Made by a program: the position numbers and the translations under genes. The notes beneath the pieces are model-generated. The model made no database searches. It saw nothing but the letters and a program-made list of their open reading frames with translations, and was not told the origin of the DNA. Positions 1-7,997 of a stretch of DNA of 64,000 nucleotides are shown here, one piece after another. Origin of the DNA: Monosporascus cannonballus. Taxonomy: Eukaryota > Ascomycota > Sordariomycetes > Xylariales. Location of the stretch: the NCBI GenBank assembly GCA_004154925.1, contig QJNS01000006.1:62001-126000 (forward strand), written 5' to 3'. Position 1 is the first letter of the stretch. Every line of letters starts with the position of its first letter.

Positions 1-650
1 ACAATATAATCTAATAAACAATTACGCCGATTAAGCTTAACAAGTTTTTCTTATATTTTCTTTTTAAAATTATCGAAAGATTTGACCAATAATATATTTT
101 GTCCTTAATTTAGCTTAAATACTAAAAAAATAAATATATTTCTGTTATTAAATATTAATTCTTTTTGTCGTAATTACTGGATTTGTATTTCGTCTTTTAT
201 TTTTTCGTTTATTATTCAGAAAGCTTTAATTAATACTTATTTAAATTATTCGTAATCGTTATATATTTGCATTATTTTCGAGTTTCGTTTCTCGATTAGC
301 AAAATAATGTTCTTTTTTGAAACGGGCTTAAATTAAATAACCGCATTTCCGATAAATCGTTGATGTACGAATTCGATTTGTATAATAAACGTAATTAATC
401 GAATAGAAAAATACTTGAAATATAATCGACATTAAGTGAAAAACAATTATGACTTAATCGAGGTTCCGTCGAAAAGTTCTGGTTTAAGGAGTTTAAAAAC
501 TTTTTTTAATTTCTTATAAACAGCTAAAAAGGATGTCGTAAGATCAATATTGTTTGTCTTAAATTAAAAAATATATTCGTTTATAATATCTAGGTATCGA
601 AAAACTTCTTTATCAAAAAGGCGAAATTACTCCTTATTTGCGGATTTTAT
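1..650 (-). pseudogene. gag remnant of element Z
   Basis: Minus-strand reading from 650 gives the gag N-terminus seen in A and D (I/M-K-S then a charged, coiled-coil-like stretch). The initiator has become ATA at 650-648; A retains ATG at the same place and D has the same ATG-to-ATA change. Several in-frame stops follow. The capsid part continues to the window edge. Gag would form the virus-like particle; this copy cannot encode it. Confidence 0.6.
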
Positions 651-769
651 TCCGGTATTCGGATTATCAAAGATCTAGTAAATAGGTTATTCGAGCTGCT
701 TACTGCTAAATTTAGTATTACAGATATTGTTTAAAGTTTAACGGTATTATTGAACAAAAATTTGCAACA

Positions 770-1156
770 TATAACGGCTAAACGGTTGAACCAATTATTA
801 AACTTTAATGGTACGAATTTATGTTAACAAAAATTTTATAAGATTTTGAATAATAAATATAATAACGTATTACGTTTTTAATATCAAAAATGCCAAAGTT
901 ATATTGCAAACAATTAGTATTAATACATTGTGGAAATTAATATTATTTAAATTATGGAAGTAAGAAATATATATATCTTTTTATGGATTCCGTTAAATCT
1001 TTTAGATTATTTCGGATCTATATCGGATAACTGCATAGATCTCGTTAAATCTCTTAGATCATTTCAGATCTACGTTACGTAGTTTCGACCTATTTGGGTT
1101 CTGTTTCGATTACCAAGTAACTCTTTTCGAAACCCTTTCTTGATTAGGTCATAATA
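770..1156 (-). repeat. 5' LTR of element Z
   Basis: The plus-strand sequence starts TATAACGGC (from TGTGACGGC by G-to-A) and ends GGTCATAATA, i.e. TATTATGACC when read in element orientation. It matches the TGTTAYGACC...GTCACA ends of the other LTRs. Length is 387 bp, the same as the 5' LTR of element B. It contains the shared block with the ATAAACC/TTTAATAATTGG motif near the 3' end. Confidence 0.8.
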
Positions 1157-1550
1157 TAATTTTACTTTTAAAATAAATAAGATTTTTAATTCGTTATATT
1201 TTAATATTATCGTAATTTTTACCTAATAAGTACTCGTAAGTGGTTAGCTTGTAAGTGAGTAATCGTGGGTATTTTTGAAAAAAATGCCAAGACTACCCAC
1301 GGTTACCCACCCACGGTCGTGGGTAGTTCGTGGGTACTCATTGGGTACCCATTGCAAACCCTATCCACGACCGTCCACATCGTTGACGATTGGTTGTGGC
1401 ATGCAACGCCAAGCAGTTGAAGCAGTGAAGGCTGTGCTTGCTTAAACCAACATTAAAACTAGCAATGCGAGTGAAGGCGATCGGCGGGGAGAGCGGCTGT
1501 TAAACCACTCTTACGATAGAGAAAAACGCTTCCGAGCATCGAGATAGCCG
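1157..1550. other. Boundary between RIP block and gene island; no gene seen
   Basis: Bases 1157-1230 are AT-rich with no recognisable element. From about 1240 composition becomes balanced. 1370-1550 is unique-looking sequence with no ORF I can support. The TACCCA cluster at 1260-1365 is listed separately. Confidence 0.5.
1260..1365. repeat. Cluster of TACCCA / TGGGTA motifs in both orientations
   Basis: About seven copies of TACCCA or its complement TGGGTA lie in about 100 bp, in mixed orientation. They include a hairpin-capable CCCACGGTCGTGGG and a palindrome TGGGTACCCA. The mixed orientation and spacing do not fit a telomere tract (TTAGGG). The cluster could be a transposon end or a protein-binding array; I cannot say which. 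Confidence 0.55.
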
Positions 1551-1894
1551 ACTTGTGTCAAGGCCCGACCGGTTTGGCGCGCCCAGGACAGCCGAAGGGG
1601 TGCGTCCGGGTCACGTGACGGATTATTGGGATCATTGAGATTATTATGGAATGTAATAATCCAACAGGTAATTAAGATACCCGATGCGTATATAAGGAAT
1701 ACGCTTACTACCATTTTTATAGTCTAGATAATATCAGCTTACAATAACACTTAGTTACCCAGATCACCTTTGGTTATCTGCTATTACCAAACGTAACTAG
1801 TACCTTATTGCTCAGATTCCCGCGATACGATTGCCAACATAAACCGCACGACTTGGGTTTAATAGTTGGTTCAAAACCTAGCCGTCACAACTTG
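1551..1894 (+). mobile_element. Solo LTR, not RIP-altered, with perfect 5-bp target duplication
   Basis: The LTR runs 1556-1889 (334 bp), begins TGTCAAGGCCCGACCGG, ends CCGTCACA, and is flanked by ACTTG at 1551-1555 and again at 1890-1894. The 3' two thirds match the chromovirus LTRs of A-D: a TATATAAGG box near 1690, CAGCTTACAATA, the ATAAACC block, and TTTAATAGTTGG before the end. Unlike those copies it keeps CA, TG and CC dinucleotides. It is most simply explained as LTR-LTR recombination that removed the internal region, in a copy that escaped or predated RIP. The 5' third is diverged from the other LTRs, so it may be a separate subfamily. Confidence 0.85.
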
Positions 1895-2522
1895 CCGCCA
1901 TACTATCCGTTTCTGGTTAGGCGACCACAATCAAGACCATGCTATCTCGAGCGTTTAAAAACAAGCCACGAGCATTGATTAGTGAAGCACTCAAGAGGCT
2001 AAGGCGCTATCACATGGTTGGCTGATAAAGTGGGTCACAGAGGCGCCAAACCATCCACTTGCTCGCCTTCAGGGGTGGTATTGCCAAGAGAAGTCGGGAA
2101 GGAATAATACCAAACGCCGAAATTACGCAAAAGACCCTTCGCGCCACCGTTTTTCTAGGGTTTGAGGGGTCCACAGTAGCTCGCTCGGTTCCCCCATTCC
2201 CTTCTTCCCTTCTTTCTGCAGAGTACCCAAAATACAGCCAATTGAGGCGACCTTTCCGTATGCAACCAGGGTGAATGTGATACTTTGATATCTATACTCC
2301 TTAGGCCTACGGCATCTCTACACATCACTCCTAAACACTTACTACCTCTGATAGGTAAAGGAGTTCCCAAATCATCTAGTATCGCCATGTCACTCAGAAA
2401 TTCTTAAAAAAAAGTATCGTCTCCCGTTTTAATCGGCGGCGTTATTTCACCTTATCACATCCCCGCAGAACTTTATCTACCGTTCCGGATCTCCAACACT
2501 AGCGAATCTAGCATCAATCAAC
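1895..2522. other. Intergenic region upstream of the 2523 gene
   Basis: Balanced-composition, non-repetitive sequence with no supported gene. Short open frames on both strands lack coding features. It should contain the promoter and 5' UTR of the 2523 gene; the bases just before the ATG (AATCAAC) fit fungal start context. I could not place a TATA box with confidence. Confidence 0.4.
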
Positions 2523-3056
2523 ATGACCAAAGACTTAAGGGTTAAGCTCGGAAAATCCCAAGTCGAGCCTCTACAACAAGGCGATCCACACGTACCCTGG
2601 AAGCCCGAAGTCTGGAACGCAGCCATCGAAGCTTTCAAAGCGGGGAAGCGGCGGCCCGAGCCACGTTTTCCGGTGGTCATCAACCGCCCCGGCGGGGACG
2701 GGCCTCTGGACAGCCCGGAGAAGTTGCAGAAACTGGCGGATCTACCTTGCGTCCCAGGGGTGTCCAAGTCCAGGATAACGGAACTTATGGGCGGCTATGA
2801 TGGAGATGAGGTCGAAATTGCAGACATTACGTGGGAGCAGCTGTTGCTGCTTGAGGAACGCACTGAACGAGAGGAGATCCTGGTCTGGTTCCCGGATGCG
2901 AAAACGAAGAAGCCTATTCCGAGGCGCGCGTGCGTTGTTAAGTCTGTGAAGGAAGAGTTTCGGGGTACGGAAACAGATTCAGGAGGGGAGAGGCAGGGAA
3001 AAGTCAAGGACGGCGATATCGATGAGAAAGCTGTCACGATTACGCATAGGGAGTGA
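2523..3056 (+). CDS. Hypothetical protein, 177 aa, single exon
   Basis: The frame runs from ATG at 2523 (context CAACATGACC, good for fungi) to TGA at 3054-3056. It stays open for 177 codons with balanced codon use typical of fungal host genes. I do not recognise the family. The protein is hydrophilic, with no signal peptide or membrane segment. Residues about 1-60 are basic and Pro-rich. About 60-125 hold leucine-rich helical segments with many Glu and Asp. A proline-rich basic turn (about 127-140) precedes a low-complexity charged C-terminus rich in Glu, Lys, Asp and Gly. No intron is needed, and no catalytic motif is visible. An overlapping opposite-strand frame at 2477-2767 is treated as a shadow. 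Its gene status rests on openness, start context and location in the island that escaped RIP. Confidence 0.6.
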   Translation: MTKDLRVKLGKSQVEPLQQGDPHVPWKPEVWNAAIEAFKAGKRRPEPRFPVVINRPGGDGPLDSPEKLQKLADLPCVPGVSKSRITELMGGYDGDEVEIADITWEQLLLLEERTEREEILVWFPDAKTKKPIPRRACVVKSVKEEFRGTETDSGGERQGKVKDGDIDEKAVTITHRE

Positions 3057-3159
3057 ATGCTAAGCTACCTATAGTCTTCCAGGAATCATATTTCATTATT
3101 ACATGAAGCCCTTTCATATTATTGAGGGAATGTTAACAATAATAAATCTTTGAGGCTTT
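3057..3159. other. Presumed 3' UTR of the 2523 gene
   Basis: AT-richer sequence with AATAATAAAT-like motifs near 3140 that could act in polyadenylation. It runs straight into the first copy of the 386-bp-spaced direct repeat, so the transcript end may lie at or within that repeat. Confidence 0.35.
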
Positions 3160-3233
3160 GTGAGATTTAAGACCTGATAGAGTCCCGCCGTAGTGTGGGG
3201 CCTCACATTTTTCGGCATTTCAGGATATCTGAC
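3160..3233. repeat. Direct repeat copy 1 (about 70-75 bp)
   Basis: It shares an almost identical block with 3546-3615. Both run GATTTAARACCTGATAG, then CCCGCCGTAGTGTGGGGC, then CTCACATTTTTCGGC and TTCAGGAT. The core TGTGGGGCCTCACA is a near-palindrome. The differences seen are few and mostly transitions. Offset between copies is 386 bp. Confidence 0.85.
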
Positions 3234-3241
3234 AGTTATGA

Positions 3242-3380
3242 GCTCTCGTAGCGCAGTGGTTAAGTCCATATTTCGGTACGCCGAGACGCAACATACATTC
3301 TAACCCCTCCAATTTTTCGCCAAGCCCCAGAGCCAAACTAGTACTGGCAGTAAGGCGTTCGATTCCGAGTTCGACCAGCG
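3242..3380 (+). other. tRNA-like A box and B box (possible SINE or tRNA relic)
   Basis: TAGCGCAGTGG at 3249-3259 fits the eukaryotic pol III A-box consensus and is preceded by GCTCTCG, like a tRNA acceptor strand. GCGTTCGATTCC at 3355-3366 fits the B box. Spacing is about 100 bp, longer than in an ordinary tRNA gene. I could not fold D, anticodon or T stems, nor find a matching 3' acceptor strand. It is therefore not annotated as a tRNA. A tRNA-derived SINE or a decayed tRNA are the alternatives. Confidence 0.3.
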
Positions 3381-3545
3381 TACAGGCTACTTTCTAGTTG
3401 CCGCAGTAGCATAGAGCCTACCGCCACCTGTGGAGAAGGTCTTACAAACGCCTATTGGGTCACAGATAATTATCAGCGCGTATCGGTATGTTTCGGCAGT
3501 ACAGAGTACTTTCCAGCTTTAAGTATCTCTCAGCTGGGGGGGTGT

Positions 3546-3615
3546 GTAAGATTTAAAACCTGATAGTGTCCCGCCGTAGTGTGGGGCCTCACATTTTTCG
3601 GCACTTCAGGATCTG
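3546..3615. repeat. Direct repeat copy 2 (about 70-75 bp)
   Basis: Second copy of the 3160-3233 block, same orientation, with the same near-palindromic core. The pair encloses about 310 bp that contain tRNA-like promoter boxes. The arrangement suits a miniature element with terminal direct repeats, or a local duplication. Confidence 0.85.
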
Positions 3616-3620
3616 AGATG

Positions 3621-4106
3621 CTTAGTTTCGTGTAATATAATACCACGGTCCGCTAGAAATCCAAGTTATATGCCGTTCTTATATCAATGATATCATTTGC
3701 CCAACTGCAATGGACTCTAGAACATAAGTAATCTCGAGTAAAGCCGAAGGTGCGACACGGAGCTGATCGTGCTAAATGTTGACGGATAGATGCGTGCGGT
3801 TACCGAATCTTTGCTCGATAACGTCATCGCCACTACGTATACTGTTTAAGCCGCTGTATGCTTCTACGCGAATTATACGTCATGTATTCATGCTTGGCTG
3901 CCAGCAGGGGAAGCTCCACTACCTTAGCAAAAGCTTGTGTGGTACCACTACCCTCACATCACATGTTTTCTTTTACCTGCCCAAACGCAAACAACACATC
4001 GTGATCAAAGTCTTCGGTTGTTGTACCTGCTCCTTTTCACGTCGGTGATCAATCAGATCTTCTCATATATTCCACTTACAAAACCACAACTGCAATACCC
4101 GCCATC
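3621..4106. other. Intergenic region and 5' UTR upstream of the OM14-like gene
   Basis: No supported gene. The last 60 bases before the split start (rich in CA and short pyrimidine runs) are the likely 5' leader of the 4107-4945 gene. The open frame at 3776-4048 has no coding features and is rejected. Confidence 0.4.
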
Positions 4107-4945
4107 AGTAAGTATTCTGAAATAATCCACCTCGGTGGGGTGCGGGGGAGAGCTGCACGGATACCTGAGCTAATCTTTGCTCTTTTGCAGTGTCTTACGC
4201 AGAAGTGGCTGCATCTGGACTGAAGCAGAGCCCCGAGGAGGTACGTAGGTGAATTGTTGGCGGTAATAACGTAATAACGCTCCGGCTTATTTCGCTTGTG
4301 CTTTTCTTGGTTGTCAGCTGTGATACCTTGAACAGATTTTCCTTTGAAGTCAAGACGTGTAGCTGACCTTGGGCCGCCATACCCACAGGCTGCTGCTCCT
4401 CAGCCCCCTCAGGTTATCACGGAGGAGTCGGCCAGCACCTCGTCCCTCGTGGACGTCGACACCCCTTCCGTGCGCACGGTTCCGTCCGACTACAATGAGC
4501 AGGATGTTCAAACCGATACCCAAGCAGCACGCCAGGAGCTCGAGGATGCTGCCGCTCGCGCACGTGCCGAGGCCGACCTAGCCAAGAAGAAGAGCTCCAG
4601 GAAGGCACGGAAGGCTGACAGCGTCCTCACCAAGTGGTTCAGCGACCTTTCTGACGGTGCCACGAACGCGCTGGCCGTCACCAACATCGCCGCCGTCATC
4701 GGTCTAGGCTCATACCTGGGGTACAAGGGCTTCGGCCTGTACGAGCGTGGTCGCCTGGACTGGAAAAGCGTCAGTATCGGCTTGGGTATTGTAGGTGCCG
4801 TGGGCATGGTTGAGGGCGTTCTTGGAGGGTAAGTACTTGGCTGATCCGCCCACACATCCAGCCTAATCTGGTTTCCTTTAAACCAATGCGGCAACTGACA
4901 ACTTGCCACAGATACCTGTACAAGGGAAGGAAGAACCAGTCATAG
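4107..4945 (+). CDS. OM14-like mitochondrial outer-membrane protein, four coding exons
   Basis: Model: 4107, 4191-4240, 4389-4828, 4912-4945, giving 174 aa ending at TAG 4943-4945. The N-terminus MSYAEVAASGLKQSPEE, a Pro/Gln/Ser-rich linker, a charged Ala/Glu/Lys/Arg helix (about 61-93) and two hydrophobic segments (about 111-132 and 145-167) resemble filamentous-fungal proteins with the OM14 C-terminal domain. The protein ends in a short basic tail. In yeast, Om14 spans the mitochondrial outer membrane, associates with porin and Om45, and serves as a docking site for the nascent-chain complex on ribosomes. A similar location is inferred here. All three introns have GT..AG ends and plausible branch sites. 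The A of the ATG is the last base of exon 1 and TG the first bases of exon 2. If that intron is retained, the N-terminus would differ. Family assignment is from recall and was not checked by search. Confidence 0.82.
4108..4190 (+). other. Intron 1, splitting the start codon (A|TG)
   Basis: An 83-bp intron from GTAAGT at 4108 to TTTTGCAG ending at 4190, with a branch-like GCTAAT near 4170. Joining 4107 to 4191 creates CCATC-ATG-TCT. No ATG lies in frame with the exon 2 reading before this junction, so the splice seems needed to make the start. Confidence 0.75.
4241..4388 (+). other. Intron 2 (phase 0)
   Basis: A 148-bp intron from GTACGT to CACAG, with branch-like GCTGAC about 25 bases before the acceptor. 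It joins ...SPEE to AAAPQPP..., restoring the conserved reading. Confidence 0.8.
4829..4911 (+). other. Intron 3
   Basis: An 83-bp intron from GTAAGT to CCACAG with branch-like AACTGAC at 4893-4899. Splicing replaces an immediate TAA with the conserved tail YLYKGRKNQS. Confidence 0.82.
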
Positions 4946-6102
4946 GAAGCTTCTCTTAGTATACCCCGCTTCCAACTCGAGATTCTAGTTCGAGGCTACT
5001 TCGATCCCCAATAGAAACCCGATATACATCGCGGGGCTCGCGAATCCGTGAGCTGATGGACTACAACGGATGATGTGATATAGAGTTATGTGGACCAGTG
5101 CATCCAGCGTCCGTACTCCTTGGTGGTTTGAATTTCAGAATTCGTCACTACTATGACACGATTCGAGGGAATAAAGGGATAAACTAGGTGATAATTCCCG
5201 TGGTTATATCAAAACGAGACGGGATCCTTCTCCTAACCATACCTGCACTGTGTCCTATCGTGGATTTCGCGTGTTCTCCTCATACATATGCCCGAAGGTG
5301 GATCTTGTATTGATGGTATCCCTCCTATTCGCCACGAACGTGTCATCGTCTGCAAACACCCGCTGGTCTTAGAACTCTGAGGCATCAAGGATTTCAATCG
5401 ATCACGTATGTGGAGACATCAGTTCCGTTTCCAGCGACTGGGACACGGCGGGAAGAACCAAACGAGCAAAGATAACGATGGATCCATCAGCGCCAGCAGA
5501 TTCTATACCGACATGCACACAAGCAATGCCGGATACATGTTCAACTATGTAGCTCGGCAAGCTGTATAAGCCAGGTGTGGTCTGCTTTAAGGCCGCTTTC
5601 TCCTCAACGGCTGCCACGTAAATTTCAACTATGCCGATTTAGCGCTATGAGCATAGAAGGATTACTAGGCTAGCTGCCAGGTGATTGATATTCTTTATGT
5701 CGCCCCAAGATTGAAGAATGCTGTTGTTGCTCCTCTCTAACGTTACGGTATTTGTTTCGAGATTTGCTATTTCTGCAGTGCCCCTGATGCACCAGTATCT
5801 ACCTGCCAGACATCAGCCATCCTCCAATTAACTGCCACCTCCTTTAATTGATTATCGCCATTTGTTTGTTACTTTGAAAACATTACGTTCTTTGTGCAAT
5901 CGTAACCTGTCATATGTATACATAGCTAAGGTGCATTCGTAAGGGTAACCATGAAATGCGTTAGTTGAAAATAAAATTTATTAATTTTCCTAGAATAGCT
6001 CTAAATGTACTTGCAGTCAAGGGGAGCTGATGGTTTGGCATTTATCTCCTCGGGTGCGAGAAACTTGCCTCATTAAAATCAGGCTCTATTTTGAAGGTTG
6101 CG
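4946..6102. other. 3' UTR and intergenic sequence; no supported gene
   Basis: Balanced composition falling gradually to AT-rich by 5950. The longest open frame (5402-5617, minus) has no ATG start and no recognisable domain. I see no transposon ends here. Confidence 0.45.
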
Positions 6103-6121
6103 GCTGCGCCGTAGGCGCAGC
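6103..6121. repeat. Perfect GC-rich inverted repeat at the island edge
   Basis: GCTGCGCC - GTA - GGCGCAGC: 8-bp perfect arms with a 3-base loop, at the point where the island gives way to AT-rich DNA. It might be a decayed transposon end or a hairpin; no partner was found. Confidence 0.6.
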
Positions 6122-6426
6122 TGTGGCTAAATAACTTTTAGTACCAGGCTAACGTAATTTGGAAAATCACACAAAAAATAACAAATCGTTCAAAATAAGC
6201 CCTAATAACAAGTTATGATTTTTTAATTCCGTTTAATACGTTCTTATATAAAGTTTTTAAAATTTATTTTAAAAATTTACAAATATAATACTAATAAAAA
6301 ATATTTAAAAAATAATAAAAATTAATTTTATATAAAATTTTAAAAAAGTTTTAAACCGTATATATAATTTTTAAATCGTGGTTAAATTAATAAAGATATT
6401 AAAAAAAATTTTGGATTAATATATAT

Positions 6427-7380
6427 TTTCTAACCGGAACGCCCTTACGGCCGCGATAACGCAACCACCATATATAACATTTTGTTATAAGCTTTCTAAA
6501 GGTAATTCAATATGGGAAAAGCCCGTTTAGCTATGCTTTTATCCGTATGGATTATAATTATTATATCGCAGCCATAAGGGCGTCTCGGATTTAGCTGCCC
6601 CTAACTTTCTTATAGCTATAACGTAATAACGATAATCCGTACGGGCAAAAAAATTGCTAAATAGGCTTTTCCCATATTAAATATATTAAGGAAACCCGAC
6701 GTACGATAATGCGATTAATAGTTATGCTGTCGCAATTATAAGGGTATTACGGTCGCCTATTTCCCAAACCTAAACTTAACCTTATCGGCCTTAATTTTAA
6801 TACAAAAAATTAAAAATATTTCTGTATATATATAAATTTATATTCGATAAATATATTAAATATTAAACTTATTGGACTTAAATTGGTTATATTACAATGA
6901 TAACGGCATCCGGATTTAGCTGTTCATAACTTTCTTATAGCTGCGATATAATAATAACAGTCCGTATGGGAAAATGCATAACTGGACGGATTTTTCCCAT
7001 ATTGGATACCTTTAGAAAGCCCATAGCAAAATGCTGCATACGGTAGTTATGTTATTATAGCCATAAGGGCGTTTCGGATTTGGCTACCCTTAACCTTCTT
7101 ATAGTTATGACGTAATAACGACAGCCCGTACGGGCAAAAACATAATTAGACGGGCTTTCCCATGCTGAATTACCCTTAAACGGCCTATAACAAAATGATA
7201 TACGTAATATTTGCGCTATTACAGCCATAAAAGCGTTACGGTTAGTAAATTTCCTAAATTTTAACTTAATCATATTAACCCTAATCTTTATCGAAAAAAT
7301 TTGAAAAATTCCTTATACGCGTAAAGGCTTTGAGATAATATATATTAAACAGATATAAATTATTCGATTTAAATTAATTG
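6427..7380. repeat. RIP-altered tandem and inverted repeat array, about 145-bp core
   Basis: A core that begins near TTATAGCT..TAATAACG..CCGTA, contains TTTTCCCATAT, and ends CCATAAGGGCG or similar occurs at about 6610-6760, 6939-7075 and 7093-7243. An inverted copy lies at about 6427-6575. The 6560-6895 and 7040-7380 stretches also match each other further (CTTAAC...AAAAAATT), a larger duplication with an offset near 487 bp. All copies differ mostly by C/T and G/A. No coding capacity is seen; the identity of the repeat is unknown. Confidence 0.65.
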
Positions 7381-7399
7381 CAAAAATAAAAGAAATTGG

Positions 7400-7604
7400 T
7401 TATTTTATAAAAAAATATATAGAACGAAAACGTTTTTGCGCAACTCCAACTCAGGCCTCGTTAGTTCGTTACGGGGATACGCTATTTGATTGGTTAATTT
7501 TAGCGCCTTGGCGTAATACATAAAAATACATCCAAAATAAAAACGAGCCAGCAGAGGTCTGAGCTAGCTGAGGTAACGAGAAACGTACACAATAAGTGGG
7601 AGCG
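7400..7604. other. Short less-mutated segment left of element D
   Basis: Moderately balanced sequence (for example GAGCCAGCAGAGGTCTGAGC near 7547) ending exactly at the 5' LTR of D. It does not match the segment on the other side of D (23418 onward). No gene seen. Confidence 0.4.
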
Positions 7605-7997
7605 TGTTATGACCTAACGGTCTTGGCTCCCCTACAGACGGTCGGAACCACAAAAGACTGAACTCCGACCAAGGCCAAGACATCACGTAACTGGCTCAAA
7701 GGTCTCAAGGCGCCAAACACCTTAAACCCCTTAAGGCAGCAGAAAAACTCAAAGGGCTTAATAAGCTCAAAAGTTTAAACCGTTTAAATACTTTAAGTCA
7801 AAACGAAAATATATACGTTTATTATTTTTATAATTTAGATAATATTAATTCATAATATAATATCGTTATTTAAAATATTTTTGGAATTACGAAACGTAAT
7901 TAAATAATTTTACTAATATAAAGTTTTACGATATTTCTGCTAATATAAATCTATACGATTAAAGTTTAATAATTAATTAAACTTTTTAACTGTTATA
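7605..7997 (+). repeat. 5' LTR of element D
   Basis: Starts TGTTATGACCTAACGG and ends CTGTTATA (from CCGTCACA by RIP). It is the same length as the 3' copy and aligned to it end to end. The first 150 bases are GC-richer, with GACGGTCGGAACCACAAAAG in both copies. Confidence 0.88.

Larger units (their letters stand above)
1..1156 (-). mobile_element. 5' end of RIP-degraded Ty3/gypsy chromovirus (element Z), cut by window edge
   Basis: Read on the minus strand this is an LTR followed by a gag region, closely parallel to element G at 56300-57542. The two share the order LTR, leader, gag start, then gag, with recognisable similarity along the whole 1.1 kb. The rest of the element (pol, 3' LTR) would lie left of base 1. 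Composition is extremely AT-rich with stops in all frames, as expected after RIP. The family assignment rests on similarity to the other chromoviruses in the window. Confidence 0.8.

Noticed and set aside
1260..1365. Interstitial telomere repeat
   Set aside because: Motifs are TACCCA in mixed orientation, not a head-to-tail TTAGGG array.
1511..1714. 67-codon minus-strand frame
   Set aside because: It overlaps the solo LTR and is explained by it.
3249..3366. Functional tRNA gene
   Set aside because: A- and B-box motifs are present, but no cloverleaf could be built and the spacing is too long.
3776..4048. 90-codon plus-strand frame upstream of the OM14-like gene
   Set aside because: No domain, odd composition, overlapped by a second frame, and it lies in the expected promoter and 5' leader.
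5402..5617. 71-codon open frame on the minus strand
   Set aside because: It begins with GTG, not ATG, has an upstream in-frame stop and no recognisable domain; judged chance openness in intergenic DNA.
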